From: Citrus sinensis
Taxonomy: Eukaryota; Streptophyta; Magnoliopsida; Sapindales; Rutaceae
DNA: 64,000 nucleotides
Reading direction: 5' to 3'
Assembly (NCBI RefSeq): GCF_022201045.2
Contig: NC_068557.1
Location: 6,324,001-6,388,000 of the forward strand
The notes beneath the pieces are model-generated. The model saw only the letters and a list, made by a program, of their open reading frames with translations. It had not been told where the DNA came from and made no database searches. Below, one piece after another: positions 32,628-41,288 of the stretch (position 1 is its first letter; each line of letters starts with the position of its first letter). The position numbers and the translations under genes are program-made.

Positions 32628-35600
32628 TTATGCTCTAGCCCTTTTTTCAGCCACCAAATCAAGGTTTGAAGCAACCAAGGAGGTGTTCTCGGCCTCATCG
32701 AAGTATTCAACCCTGTGAGAGGGTACCCCGATTTCTGCTGGAATCACTGCGTCAACACCGAATGCGAGGGAAAACGGGGTCTCCCTGGTGGAGGTGTTTT
32801 GAGTAGTCCGGTATGCCCACAGTACGCCAGGTAGCTCGTCTACCCATGCTCCCTTTCTTTCCTCTAGCTTCTTCTTCAGGATACCTTTGATAATCTTGTT
32901 AACGGCTTCGACTTGCCCATTAGATTGGGGGTGGGCAGGTGTAGCAAATCGGTTGGCTATCCCCAACTCCGAACAAAATCTTCGGAATTTTTCATTATCG
33001 AATTGCTTGCCGTTATCACTGACAATTGCATAGGGGATTCCAAATCTGCAAATGAGGTTCTTCCAAATGAATTCGGTGGTTTTCCTTTCTGTGATGCTTG
33101 TTAGTGGCTCCGCTTCCGCCCATTTTGTAAAATAATCTACTGCCACGATTGCATGTTTTGCTTGCCCCTTTCCGGTAGGCAACGGGCCAATGAGGTCCAC
33201 TCCCCACATAGCGAAGGGCCAAGGGGAAGATATAACTGTTAGCTTCTCTGGGGGTAGATGGGGTACCCTAGCGAACCTCTGGCATTTGTCACAGCTTCGT
33301 ACCATATTCTTGGCATCCTCCCGCATGGTTGGCCAGTAGTACCCCTGACGGAGAGCTTTTTGCGCCAGTGATTGTGCTCCATAGTGATTGCCACAAATCC
33401 CCTCATGTATCTCCCTCATGACATACTTGGCCTCGTCGCTTCCCAAGCATCTAAGGTAAGGAAGAGTGAACCCTCTTCTATATAGGGTATCCTGGATCAG
33501 GCAATACTGGGCAGCTTTATACTTTAGTCTTCTCGCTTCACTTTTATCTGAGGGGAGGTCTCCGTCCTTGAGGTGCCTTATGATAGGCTCCATCCAAAGT
33601 ACCTCGTTGGACAGTGATCCTACTTCCAACGGCTCTAGGAGATCAATGCTGGGGGCGGGTATGTGTTCTGTTGTGATGGGGCCAGCTGACTGAGCTACAC
33701 CAAGGGACGCCATTTTTGCTAGGGTATCGGCTTCGCTGTTCTCCAGTCGGGGTACCCTTTCCACTTTAACTTCGCAAAATTGGGACATCAATTCTCTGGT
33801 TTTTTCGAGGTACCCCTTCATGTTTTCCTCTTTCGCCTGATATTGTGCGGTAATCTGGCTTACCACCAACTGTGAGTCACTCTTGACGTGTACCCTTTTT
33901 GCTCTCAAAGCCTTTGACATCCTCAACCCCGCTATGATTGCCTCATACTCGGCTTCGTTGTTTGAAGCCTTGAATCCGAATTGCAGGGCGTAGCATATTT
34001 TCACCTTGTTCGGGTCGATGATAATAACTCCTGCGCCACTTCCGCGTGAGTTAGAGGAACCATCTACATATATTTCCCAGACCTGCTCCTCTTCATCGGT
34101 GGGTAGGGTATCTAACAGATATCTCAGATCACATTCACCACTTGAGTCATTGGCGAATTCCGCAATGAAATCAGCAATGGCCTGAGCTTTAATCGCCGAA
34201 CGAAGCTTGAAGATGATGTCGAACTCGCTTAATTCGAGGGACCATCGGAGAAGCCTTCCGGACATGTCTAACTTCTGAAGGATTTGCCGGAGGGGAAGGT
34301 TGGTGACGACTGCAATGGTGTGAGCCTGAAAATATGGTCTGAGCTTCCGTGCGGAGACAACCAATGCCAAAATGATCTTTTCAGAGGTGGGGTACCTTTT
34401 TTCGGCATCAACCATAGCCTTACTAGTGTAGTAAATAGGTCGTTGTACCCCATTATCATCCTCTCGGAGTAACACAGAGCTGGTGGCATGCTCGGATACG
34501 GCGAGATATAGCAGCAGCACCTCTCCCGGCTCAGGTTTGGCAAGTAGTGGAGCATTCACGAGGTACCCCTTCAGTTCTTGGAAAGCCTCTTCGCAATCGG
34601 GTGTCCATTGGAGCTTTTTACCGGTCTTCAAAGCTTTGAAAAAGGGCTTACACCGGTCGGTAGCCTTGGAGATAAAACGGCTCAGAGCAGCTACCCGGCC
34701 TGCCAAACTTTGAACCTCCTTGATGGTGCTTGGCGATTTCATGTCAAGAACTGTGCGAATTTTATCGGGGTTGGCTTCAATCCCCCGTTGTTGTACCATG
34801 AACCCGAGAAACTTTCCCGAGGTTACCCCGAATGCACATTTTTCAGGGTTTAGCCGCATCTGATGTTTTCTCAAAACGGTAAAGGTATCTCTGAGGTGCC
34901 CCAGGTGTTCCCCCGCATGCACCGATTTGGTGATCATGTCGTCTATGTACACCTCCATGGTGCGCCCGATTTGTTCTTTGAAAATTTTGTTCACTAGTCG
35001 CTGGTAGGTAGCCCCGGCATTCTTCAAACCAAACGGCATAACCTTATAACAGTATAACCCCCGGTTGGTGATGAAGGCTGTTTTCTCTTGATCGGGTTCG
35101 TACATCGGGATTTGGTTGTACCCGGAGAAGGCGTCCATAAAACTAAGCATTTCATGCCCCGCTGTTGCATCAACCAGCTGGTCCACCCGAGGAAGCGGGA
35201 AGCTATCCTTGGGGCAGGACTTATTCAAGTCGGTGAAGTCCACGCACATGCGCCACTTTCCGTTTGATTTCTTGACAAGAACAACGTTGGACACCCAATC
35301 GGGGTACACTGCTTCTCGAATAAACCGTGCTGCTAATAGGCGGTCTACCTCTTGTTCAATTGCATCGTACCTCTCTTGATTGAAGGCGCGACGCTTCTGT
35401 TTGACCGGTTTATTATGCGGGCTGACATTGAGTTTGTGACATGAGAGAGAATGTGGGATACCCGGCATATCCAAGTGGGTCCAAGCAAATACATCGAGGT
35501 GCTCACATAGGAAGGTGATGAGTTTCTCCCTTTGTTCCTCCGAGAGGTTGGAGCCTACTTTCACTGTCTTTGTTGGGTCGGTGGCGCAAATCGAGACTGA

Positions 35601-38228
35601 AATAAGATCTTCAACTGGGGTACCCCGCATTTCATCTTTCAATATTCGGGGATCCAAAGGTGCCTCAACTTCACATCTGGGCTCCTCCTGGTCCCCGTGG
35701 GGTACCCTCGAGCTATCCCCCGTAACTGCTTCCATCCCCCTTGGTGAAAACTCCAACTTTTCTCGTGGGTGGGCTACTTGAGGAGATTTTTTCAGTACTG
35801 TTCTCCGCTGTCTAGCAAGTGCTCGCTTTGAGGGGGAAGGTGTGGGCTGGCTGCCACTAGGGTACCCCTTCATTGGCGGATCTGAAGCTATTTGGTAAGT
35901 GACTTTGGAGGCCACGGAATAACATCCACGAGCCGATTGCTGGTCCCCTTTAATGGTGATAACTTCTTGGGCGGCCGGGACTTTCATGGTGAGGTAGTGC
36001 ATGGATACCACCGCTTTAGTTGCTACTAAGAACGGCCTACCCAATATAATATTGTAGGCACCCGGGTGATCTACAATAAGAAAATCAATCATATGAACAA
36101 CACGGTGAGGTACCTTACCAAGTGTAACGGGCAGCGTAATGATGCCTTTTGGTATAACCATATCTCCGGCGAACCCAATAAGAGGCGTAGCATATGGGGT
36201 GATCTTTGGCGACTCAATCAATAGTTGATCCAAGGCGCTTTTGAAAATAATGTCAACGGAGCTACCGGTATCTACGAGAGTTCTTGCTACCTTACCAGTG
36301 GCAACCTTCAACGTAATTACGAAGGCATCGTCGTGGGGGTACGAGATGCCCTCCGCATCTTTTTCTGTAAAAAGGATAGGCGGGGGATGGTGGGGTACCT
36401 TCGGTGTACCCCATTCATTAAGGTTAACTTCTCTGCCCATATTGGTGGTTATCGACAACGATCTACCATAGCCTTTGATAGCCCTCCTAGATTGGCCCGC
36501 TAAAGTCGGTCCGCCCATGATCATTCGGACATACACGCCTTTCTTGTGTCCAGGGGGTACCTCTCGTTCGAGACTGCCATCAGCTACCCGCTTGCCTTTA
36601 TCATGTTCCGCAGATTTCCGAGCTTCTCTCATGCCAGCAACAAATTCTTTGAGGTACCCGCTGAGAATCAAAGATTCAATTTCTTCTCGCAAGGTGAAGC
36701 ACTTGGCTGTGCTGTGACCAAAGTCCTCATGGAACTCGCAATACTTCAGGTTACGCTTCATGTTGGGGTACTTCTTCATTGGCTTAGGAGGGCGGAGGAG
36801 GCCACTATCCCGAATATGGTAGAAGATCTGCTCTGGGGATCGATTCAGTGGGTGGTAAGATTCATACCGAGGCCTCGGCGGTGGCTCTCGCTGATCCGGT
36901 GGTGGCGATCTTGGAGGTTGGGGTACCCTTGAGGCACCCTGAGGGTTATACCCTCGTCCCCGCAAGGCAGCCCGTGGAGGGCTCCGTGCTCGGGGCACCC
37001 GCGGTATTGGGGCCTCCACCCTCTTGGGCTTCTCCTTGTTCTTTGTAACATCGGCCTTATCTTCTTGGCGCTTCAATTGGCATTTTTCGTCCATCTCCAC
37101 TTGTTGCAACGCCCGAGAACGGGTTTCCCCATATGAAAGTGGACGCTTCTTTTGAAAAGAACGCCATAACTTGCCCAACCGTAAATTTTTCTCAAAATGG
37201 GTCAATGTGTATTGGTTTCCAAATGCTCCGGTCCGCAGCACCTCTTGGTGGAAACGACTTACATACTCCGCCAAAGGCTCGGCTTCCCCTTGCTTGATAA
37301 AGGCAAGTTTGGAGGCTACCCTATCTTGAGTGGAAGCATAGGAAAACTCTTTAGTAAATTCAGATAACAATTGGTGTAAGGAAGATATGCTACCCGCCTT
37401 CAAAGAGCGAAACAATGACTTCGCGGGGCCCGTGAGTGTGTGTGTAAACATCCTATACATGGAGCTCTCATCTACACCCTTAATAAGCATTTGGTCACGG
37501 TATAGCTCAGCATGCTCCGAGGGATCAGTGGTACCCGAGTATTGGGGTATCTGAGGCATGGCAAACGCCTCGGGGAGAGCTGCTGTCCTAATCTCCATAG
37601 TGAATGGCGATTGGAAGGTCATTGGCGTTGGTGCAGCTGTGATGTTTTGCTTCTCGGAGAGGAGCTTCACTTGGGCTTCCAGGTTCTCCATCTTTTCCAC
37701 AAGTTCGAGGGGTACCCTCGGTGTACCTGATGATGTCGCCGTCATTTGAGAAGCCCTTTTGGCGTTTAACTTCTCACGGATATCCTCGTGGGTACGCTTT
37801 GCACGCCTCGTACCCTGGCTACTGCGGGAATTGCAAGAGGCGGTGGAACGCTCATCGCGGGAGCCCATGGTTTGAAACTTAGAACGGGTACCCGATGGCC
37901 TAGGCTTTGGCTTGCTGGCCTCGGGAACCCCTCTTCTGACCATAGCTTGGTCGTCCGTTTGAGGTGGTGGAGCTTCTAGCGTCACTGGTGGAAGTGAACT
38001 TTCGGGTGCCCGAGATCCAACCGCCCTAAGTATTGCGTGAGCAAGATCCTCAAAACGCTTGTGCGAAATAGGTTCTTCTTCTTGGCGAACACCCGTCGAC
38101 TGCTTGACACCCTTGCCCTTACTGATGCGGGCTACCCTTCTCGCGGGATCACTGCCTTCACTGCTGCTGTCCTCTCTCATCCTTGTAGGATCCCCCATTA
38201 AACCTTCGGGAGGTACGTCGGGTGCCAT
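32628..38228 (-). CDS. gag-pol: Tat-type Gag-Pol polyprotein, 1866 aa to the first stop
   Basis: A single frame encodes the structural and enzymatic proteins for reverse transcription and integration. The first ATG (38228-38226) is 78 bp from the LTR; the frame is open a little further upstream but only through a TTG. Order with approximate residues: Gag core (FAMPQIPQYSGTTDPSEH about 220, then the capsid-like helical region), a Cys/His knuckle-like CEFHEDFGHSTAKC (about 500), aspartic protease with LVDTGSS (about 650), reverse transcriptase with YIDDM (about 1093), a degenerate RNase H, and a second RNase H (YVDGSS about 1388, then NEAEYEAI and SDSQLV). Integrase follows with an H-H-C-C finger (CDKC about 1650) and the catalytic D...D...E series (WGVDLIG about 1674, VSDNGKQF about 1739, NGQVEA about 1776). 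The frame ends at TAA 32630-32628 just before the integrase C-terminal domain. The rest is open and uninterrupted, fitting a young insertion. Confidence 0.95.
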   Translation of the reverse strand: MAPDVPPEGLMGDPTRMREDSSSEGSDPARRVARISKGKGVKQSTGVRQEEEPISHKRFEDLAHAILRAVGSRAPESSLPPVTLEAPPPQTDDQAMVRRGVPEASKPKPRPSGTRSKFQTMGSRDERSTASCNSRSSQGTRRAKRTHEDIREKLNAKRASQMTATSSGTPRVPLELVEKMENLEAQVKLLSEKQNITAAPTPMTFQSPFTMEIRTAALPEAFAMPQIPQYSGTTDPSEHAELYRDQMLIKGVDESSMYRMFTHTLTGPAKSLFRSLKAGSISSLHQLLSEFTKEFSYASTQDRVASKLAFIKQGEAEPLAEYVSRFHQEVLRTGAFGNQYTLTHFEKNLRLGKLWRSFQKKRPLSYGETRSRALQQVEMDEKCQLKRQEDKADVTKNKEKPKRVEAPIPRVPRARSPPRAALRGRGYNPQGASRVPQPPRSPPPDQREPPPRPRYESYHPLNRSPEQIFYHIRDSGLLRPPKPMKKYPNMKRNLKYCEFHEDFGHSTAKCFTLREEIESLILSGYLKEFVAGMREARKSAEHDKGKRVADGSLEREVPPGHKKGVYVRMIMGGPTLAGQSRRAIKGYGRSLSITTNMGREVNLNEWGTPKVPHHPPPILFTEKDAEGISYPHDDAFVITLKVATGKVARTLVDTGSSVDIIFKSALDQLLIESPKITPYATPLIGFAGDMVIPKGIITLPVTLGKVPHRVVHMIDFLIVDHPGAYNIILGRPFLVATKAVVSMHYLTMKVPAAQEVITIKGDQQSARGCYSVASKVTYQIASDPPMKGYPSGSQPTPSPSKRALARQRRTVLKKSPQVAHPREKLEFSPRGMEAVTGDSSRVPHGDQEEPRCEVEAPLDPRILKDEMRGTPVEDLISVSICATDPTKTVKVGSNLSEEQREKLITFLCEHLDVFAWTHLDMPGIPHSLSCHKLNVSPHNKPVKQKRRAFNQERYDAIEQEVDRLLAARFIREAVYPDWVSNVVLVKKSNGKWRMCVDFTDLNKSCPKDSFPLPRVDQLVDATAGHEMLSFMDAFSGYNQIPMYEPDQEKTAFITNRGLYCYKVMPFGLKNAGATYQRLVNKIFKEQIGRTMEVYIDDMITKSVHAGEHLGHLRDTFTVLRKHQMRLNPEKCAFGVTSGKFLGFMVQQRGIEANPDKIRTVLDMKSPSTIKEVQSLAGRVAALSRFISKATDRCKPFFKALKTGKKLQWTPDCEEAFQELKGYLVNAPLLAKPEPGEVLLLYLAVSEHATSSVLLREDDNGVQRPIYYTSKAMVDAEKRYPTSEKIILALVVSARKLRPYFQAHTIAVVTNLPLRQILQKLDMSGRLLRWSLELSEFDIIFKLRSAIKAQAIADFIAEFANDSSGECDLRYLLDTLPTDEEEQVWEIYVDGSSNSRGSGAGVIIIDPNKVKICYALQFGFKASNNEAEYEAIIAGLRMSKALRAKRVHVKSDSQLVVSQITAQYQAKEENMKGYLEKTRELMSQFCEVKVERVPRLENSEADTLAKMASLGVAQSAGPITTEHIPAPSIDLLEPLEVGSLSNEVLWMEPIIRHLKDGDLPSDKSEARRLKYKAAQYCLIQDTLYRRGFTLPYLRCLGSDEAKYVMREIHEGICGNHYGAQSLAQKALRQGYYWPTMREDAKNMVRSCDKCQRFARVPHLPPEKLTVISSPWPFAMWGVDLIGPLPTGKGQAKHAIVAVDYFTKWAEAEPLTSITERKTTEFIWKNLICRFGIPYAIVSDNGKQFDNEKFRRFCSELGIANRFATPAHPQSNGQVEAVNKIIKGILKKKLEERKGAWVDELPGVLWAYRTTQNTSTRETPFSLAFGVDAVIPAEIGVPSHRVEYFDEAENTSLVASNLDLVAEKRARA

Positions 38229-38287
38229 GTATTGGAGTACACACAACAACTAGTTTGGTAACCGTGGAGGAGGCTTTTTGTGCGTCT

Positions 38288-38304
38288 CCCCATAGACGGC
38301 GCCA
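38288..38304 (-). other. Primer-binding site (PBS)
   Basis: Two bases inside the right LTR the minus strand reads TGGCGCCGTCTATGGGG. Its first nine bases match the CCA-terminated 3' end expected of a plant tRNA such as tRNA-Asp (ACGGCGCCA). The remainder is imperfect, so the exact primer tRNA is uncertain. This proximity to the LTR sets the element's direction. Confidence 0.8.
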
Positions 38305-38725
38305 ATTGTTTTCAACTGGTTTTGGGGTAAGAAAAGCCAAACCAATCTAGAACAATAAATTTGTTATTTTGAGGGGAGATGGGGTACCTCACTGGTTTAT
38401 TGTGTGTTGGGCGGTGTATCTAAGATTTTGGGGAGGTGAGAAAGGGAGAGAGAGTGGTAACAATGGTGGAAGATCAGAAACAAGAGAGGTATCCTTCAAA
38501 ATGAGCTTCACGCCTGCAAAACAATGAAATAGAGGTTAGAGGTGAAGCCGGGGGTACCCCGGCGTTCACACTCCGACGCTCAAGTTAGCAAACTCAAGCT
38601 TTTATTGCAAAGAGAGCTAGCTAGCCCTCTGTAAATTAGGGTTTAAGGTTGAAGAAAACTTCTTTTTTGGAGTGTGAGTGTTTTTGGGCGAATGAGAGCA
38701 TGATGGAGAATGAAACCTAGGCGCC

Positions 38726-38733
38726 TTTATATA
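38726..38733 (-). promoter_or_regulatory. LTR TATA box (right LTR), probable gag-pol promoter
   Basis: Same TATATAAA as in the left LTR, at the matching offset. In the 5' LTR it would initiate the genomic RNA about 400 bp before the PBS. The start site is inferred. Confidence 0.7.
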
Positions 38734-39089
38734 TGGAGTACCTTAGCTGCCACGTGGCGTACCCTTTTTGGCTAACGTCCTTTTACCGCTTTTATGATTC
38801 TTGGGGCCGTTATGTGCATGTTCGCGGCGTATCTCATCTTTTGGAAACGTGGCGCGCGCTGGAGAGTGGTCCAGGGTACCTCTGCAGTAGCTGTCGGGTA
38901 GGCGGCTAGGGACCACTGTCCTTGGGACAGTGTCCTTCACTTTTGGCAGAGGTAGCAGACGGCTGTCTCTCCTTTTAGCACGTCGCTTTTGATTCCTAAT
39001 TCTGACAAAATCAAATGATATCTTTTAGGAGGCGGAGACGTTTCTCATGGCGGATATTTTCGGTGGATTCTCTTGCATCCGCTTTGCCG

Positions 39090-39285
39090 GGTACCTCGAA
39101 TTACATGGGGTACCCCCTATTACGCAGGGTACCCCTATCTGTATGGGGTACCTCTATTTGTATGGGGTACCTCTATTTGTATGGGGTACCTCTATTTGTG
39201 TGGGATACCTCTAATTGTGCAGGGTACCTCTATTTATACGGGGTACCTCAAGTCATGTCGGGCACCTCGGATTATGTAGGGTATC
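39090..39285. promoter_or_regulatory. 19-bp array of GGTACC palindromes in U3 (right LTR)
   Basis: The copy of the left-LTR array at the same 19-bp spacing. The last unit here is GGTATC instead of GGTACC, so eight of eleven are perfect. In the element's direction it lies about 73-268 bp into the LTR, well upstream of the TATA box. Confidence 0.9.
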
Positions 39286-39363
39286 TCCGATTGTGCTGAT
39301 ATCATTCCATTGGCTGACACGTGGCGCTCTATTACCTTTCCTATCTTTCCCTCAAACACTAAC

Positions 39364-41288
39364 TTTTCTTTTAGGACAACCTCTTCATCAGTGGATGTGC
39401 TGGGGTACACAGTTTTTCGTTCTTTAACTTCGATGGGTGTACGCTTTTCCCATACTAGATCTGAAAGCGTGACAACTGCAGGGATATGCGGGTGCATCTC
39501 CATATTTGGAGAGGAAAAGATTAGACCATCAGTTGCCTCAACACCAGTATATGTAGGAGGTGATTGACTATCATCAGCGACATTCGCTTATTCTTTACGA
39601 AAATATACCATTTTCAAGCCCATTTTTTGTAGTAAATCATTATTTCTTCTCACATGTTCTTCTATTCTATCCATTACTGCTAATATAGCATGAAATGGAT
39701 GCTGCCTTGCAGCGTCCTCATCGTCAATTTGTCCTTCACTTTGAGCACCTGATGTGCCGCAACTGATTTCTCGCATCGGAACCTGCATTAACTAAAAATA
39801 TCCATAAATAATATATTCAATTTAATAACATAACTACAAAACACTATACAATAATGGAAGGGAACAAACCGCATTGCTATCAAAGTCACCATACTTTTTT
39901 CGTCATTTGAAGAATCTTTTTATTTCACTATCAGTCCATGCACTAAGAGGACATTCATTCTTGGCAACATAAGAAAGCTGAAACTTAGTTGATGACATGT
40001 AGAACAACTGTAAACAACAACAAATTGGTTAATACGAAAATAATGATTGATAATGCCATAAGCGTTTAACTAACGAGAATACAAATTACAAAATAAATCA
40101 TACCATTAAAAATATAACACATCCGTTCAGCGAAGAAATTTTATTTTCATTGAACTTTGAAACTTCTTCCCATAAAAAGTTGAAAGACCAGTTGGCCCAA
40201 TTTTTGCCGCGAATGTTACTCACGTCTTTTAAAGTATAAAGGTATGATGGGTTGTGATGATGTATGTAGCTGTAGTTGGACACAAAATAGTTCCAATCGC
40301 AAATAGACTAATTAAAATACAGAAATCCTCATCTGCATAACTATTTGTCTTTAATTTGTTAACTAAACTACCTATTGGGATGCCTTTATTTCTTAAGCAA
40401 TACTTGGCTCATAAGTCAGTAATTTTACTATCTTCACCACCAAGCACAATCGGTGTTCCTCCGTCATCAACACCCATCACGCTTGTAAAAGCTTCCGGAG
40501 TAAGCTTGTATTCCATTCCATGGATTGTTATCGACCGCTTATCTACGTTACATTGCTTAACTAACAATCTATATAAATCTTGCCTAAATTGCCACATTTT
40601 AAACCTAACAAGCTTCCGAAACCAATTTCTCTCACAGTATCTTGTTGTTCAATAGATAACGAAGAAACAATGTTGGAGAACCGCAAAACACTTCATCGAG
40701 ATAGGTGATTACCCTTATCAGAATTGTTCTCCACTGTTGGAATCGGTTCACTTAACAATCCACTGGGCAATCTCAAGTTCATTTCAGCATTTTCATTATA
40801 ACTGTTAATGAATTCGGCTTTATCTTTTGTGCTGAGTTTTAACCATTTGTCATGTATACGCCCCTTAACCTACACTAAAAAAAAAAATTCATTGGCCAAT
40901 CATCAACGAAACTATTAGTTAGTGGGCTGCAGCATAGAAAAGTTGTCTACAAACCGTTTCATCCACCTTTACACCTTCCTCCTTTAACTTTTGGGATTCT
41001 ATTTTACTGTAGATAGAAAAATAACATCAAATATCAGTTCCTTATATGTCAATTATCAAATATCAGTTCCTTATATGTCAATTATCAAATATCAGTTCCT
41101 TATATGTCAATTAAAATTATTGCACTGTTAAACTGAAATGACTACAGAATGTCAAGAATAAAATTCAACAATGAATTTGTTTATTACAAGTAGTATATGT
41201 ACGAATGCTTGCCCGGCCTCGGAGGATCCTCCAGCTTCTCAGACTGAATATTAATGTCATCTGCGACATTGGTCTTACGCTTAACCAT
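39364..41288 (-). pseudogene. Ulp1-type transposon gene, N-terminal part, broken
   Basis: Minus-strand fragments run from an ATG at about 41288 (MVKRKTNVADDIN, acidic after that) through several frames. Visible pieces are VKGRIHDKW-like and INSYNENAEMNLRLPSGL near 40740-40870, a segment with VMGVDDGGTPIVLGGEDSKI at 40409-40597, a Trp/Phe-rich piece at 40098-40283, and a Glu/Lys-rich piece at 39364-39503 that runs into the LTR. The VMGVDDGG segment resembles the N-terminal domain found with Ulp1 proteases in plant transposons. Many stops and probable intron remnants are present. The C-terminal protease part is at 26093-27030, separated by the LTR retrotransposon. Confidence 0.6.
41026..41112. 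repeat. 29-bp tandem repeat, three exact units
   Basis: Three copies start at 41026, 41055 and 41084 with the phrase ATCAAATATCAGTTCCTTAT then ATGTCAATT. They are identical in this reading, so the expansion is recent. Confidence 0.95.

Larger units (their letters stand above)
27031..39358 (-). mobile_element. Ty3/Gypsy LTR retrotransposon, Tat lineage, 12,328 bp, complete
   Basis: Two 1052-bp LTRs (27031-28082 and 38307-39358) start TG and end CA. The 5-bp target duplication CTAAC lies at 27026-27030 and 39359-39363. The element reads on the minus strand: PBS next to the right LTR, one long gag-pol frame, then a region with an antisense four-exon ORF, then a PPT next to the left LTR. Dual RNase H domains in pol and an extra antisense ORF match the Tat group (RIRE2/Retand-like). 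I count about five differences between the LTRs, so insertion is recent. The palindrome GGTACC occurs about 56 times within it. Confidence 0.95.
38307..39358 (-). repeat. Right LTR (5' LTR of the element), 1052 bp
   Basis: Same length as the left LTR, at a constant offset of 11,276 bp. I count about five mismatches: one near 38560 (G for A), one near 38660 (T for C), one at 39284 (T for C), one near 39296 (C for A) and one near 39323 (G for A). It ends at CA 39358, followed by target-duplication copy CTAAC at 39359-39363. It would drive gag-pol transcription. Confidence 0.95.
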
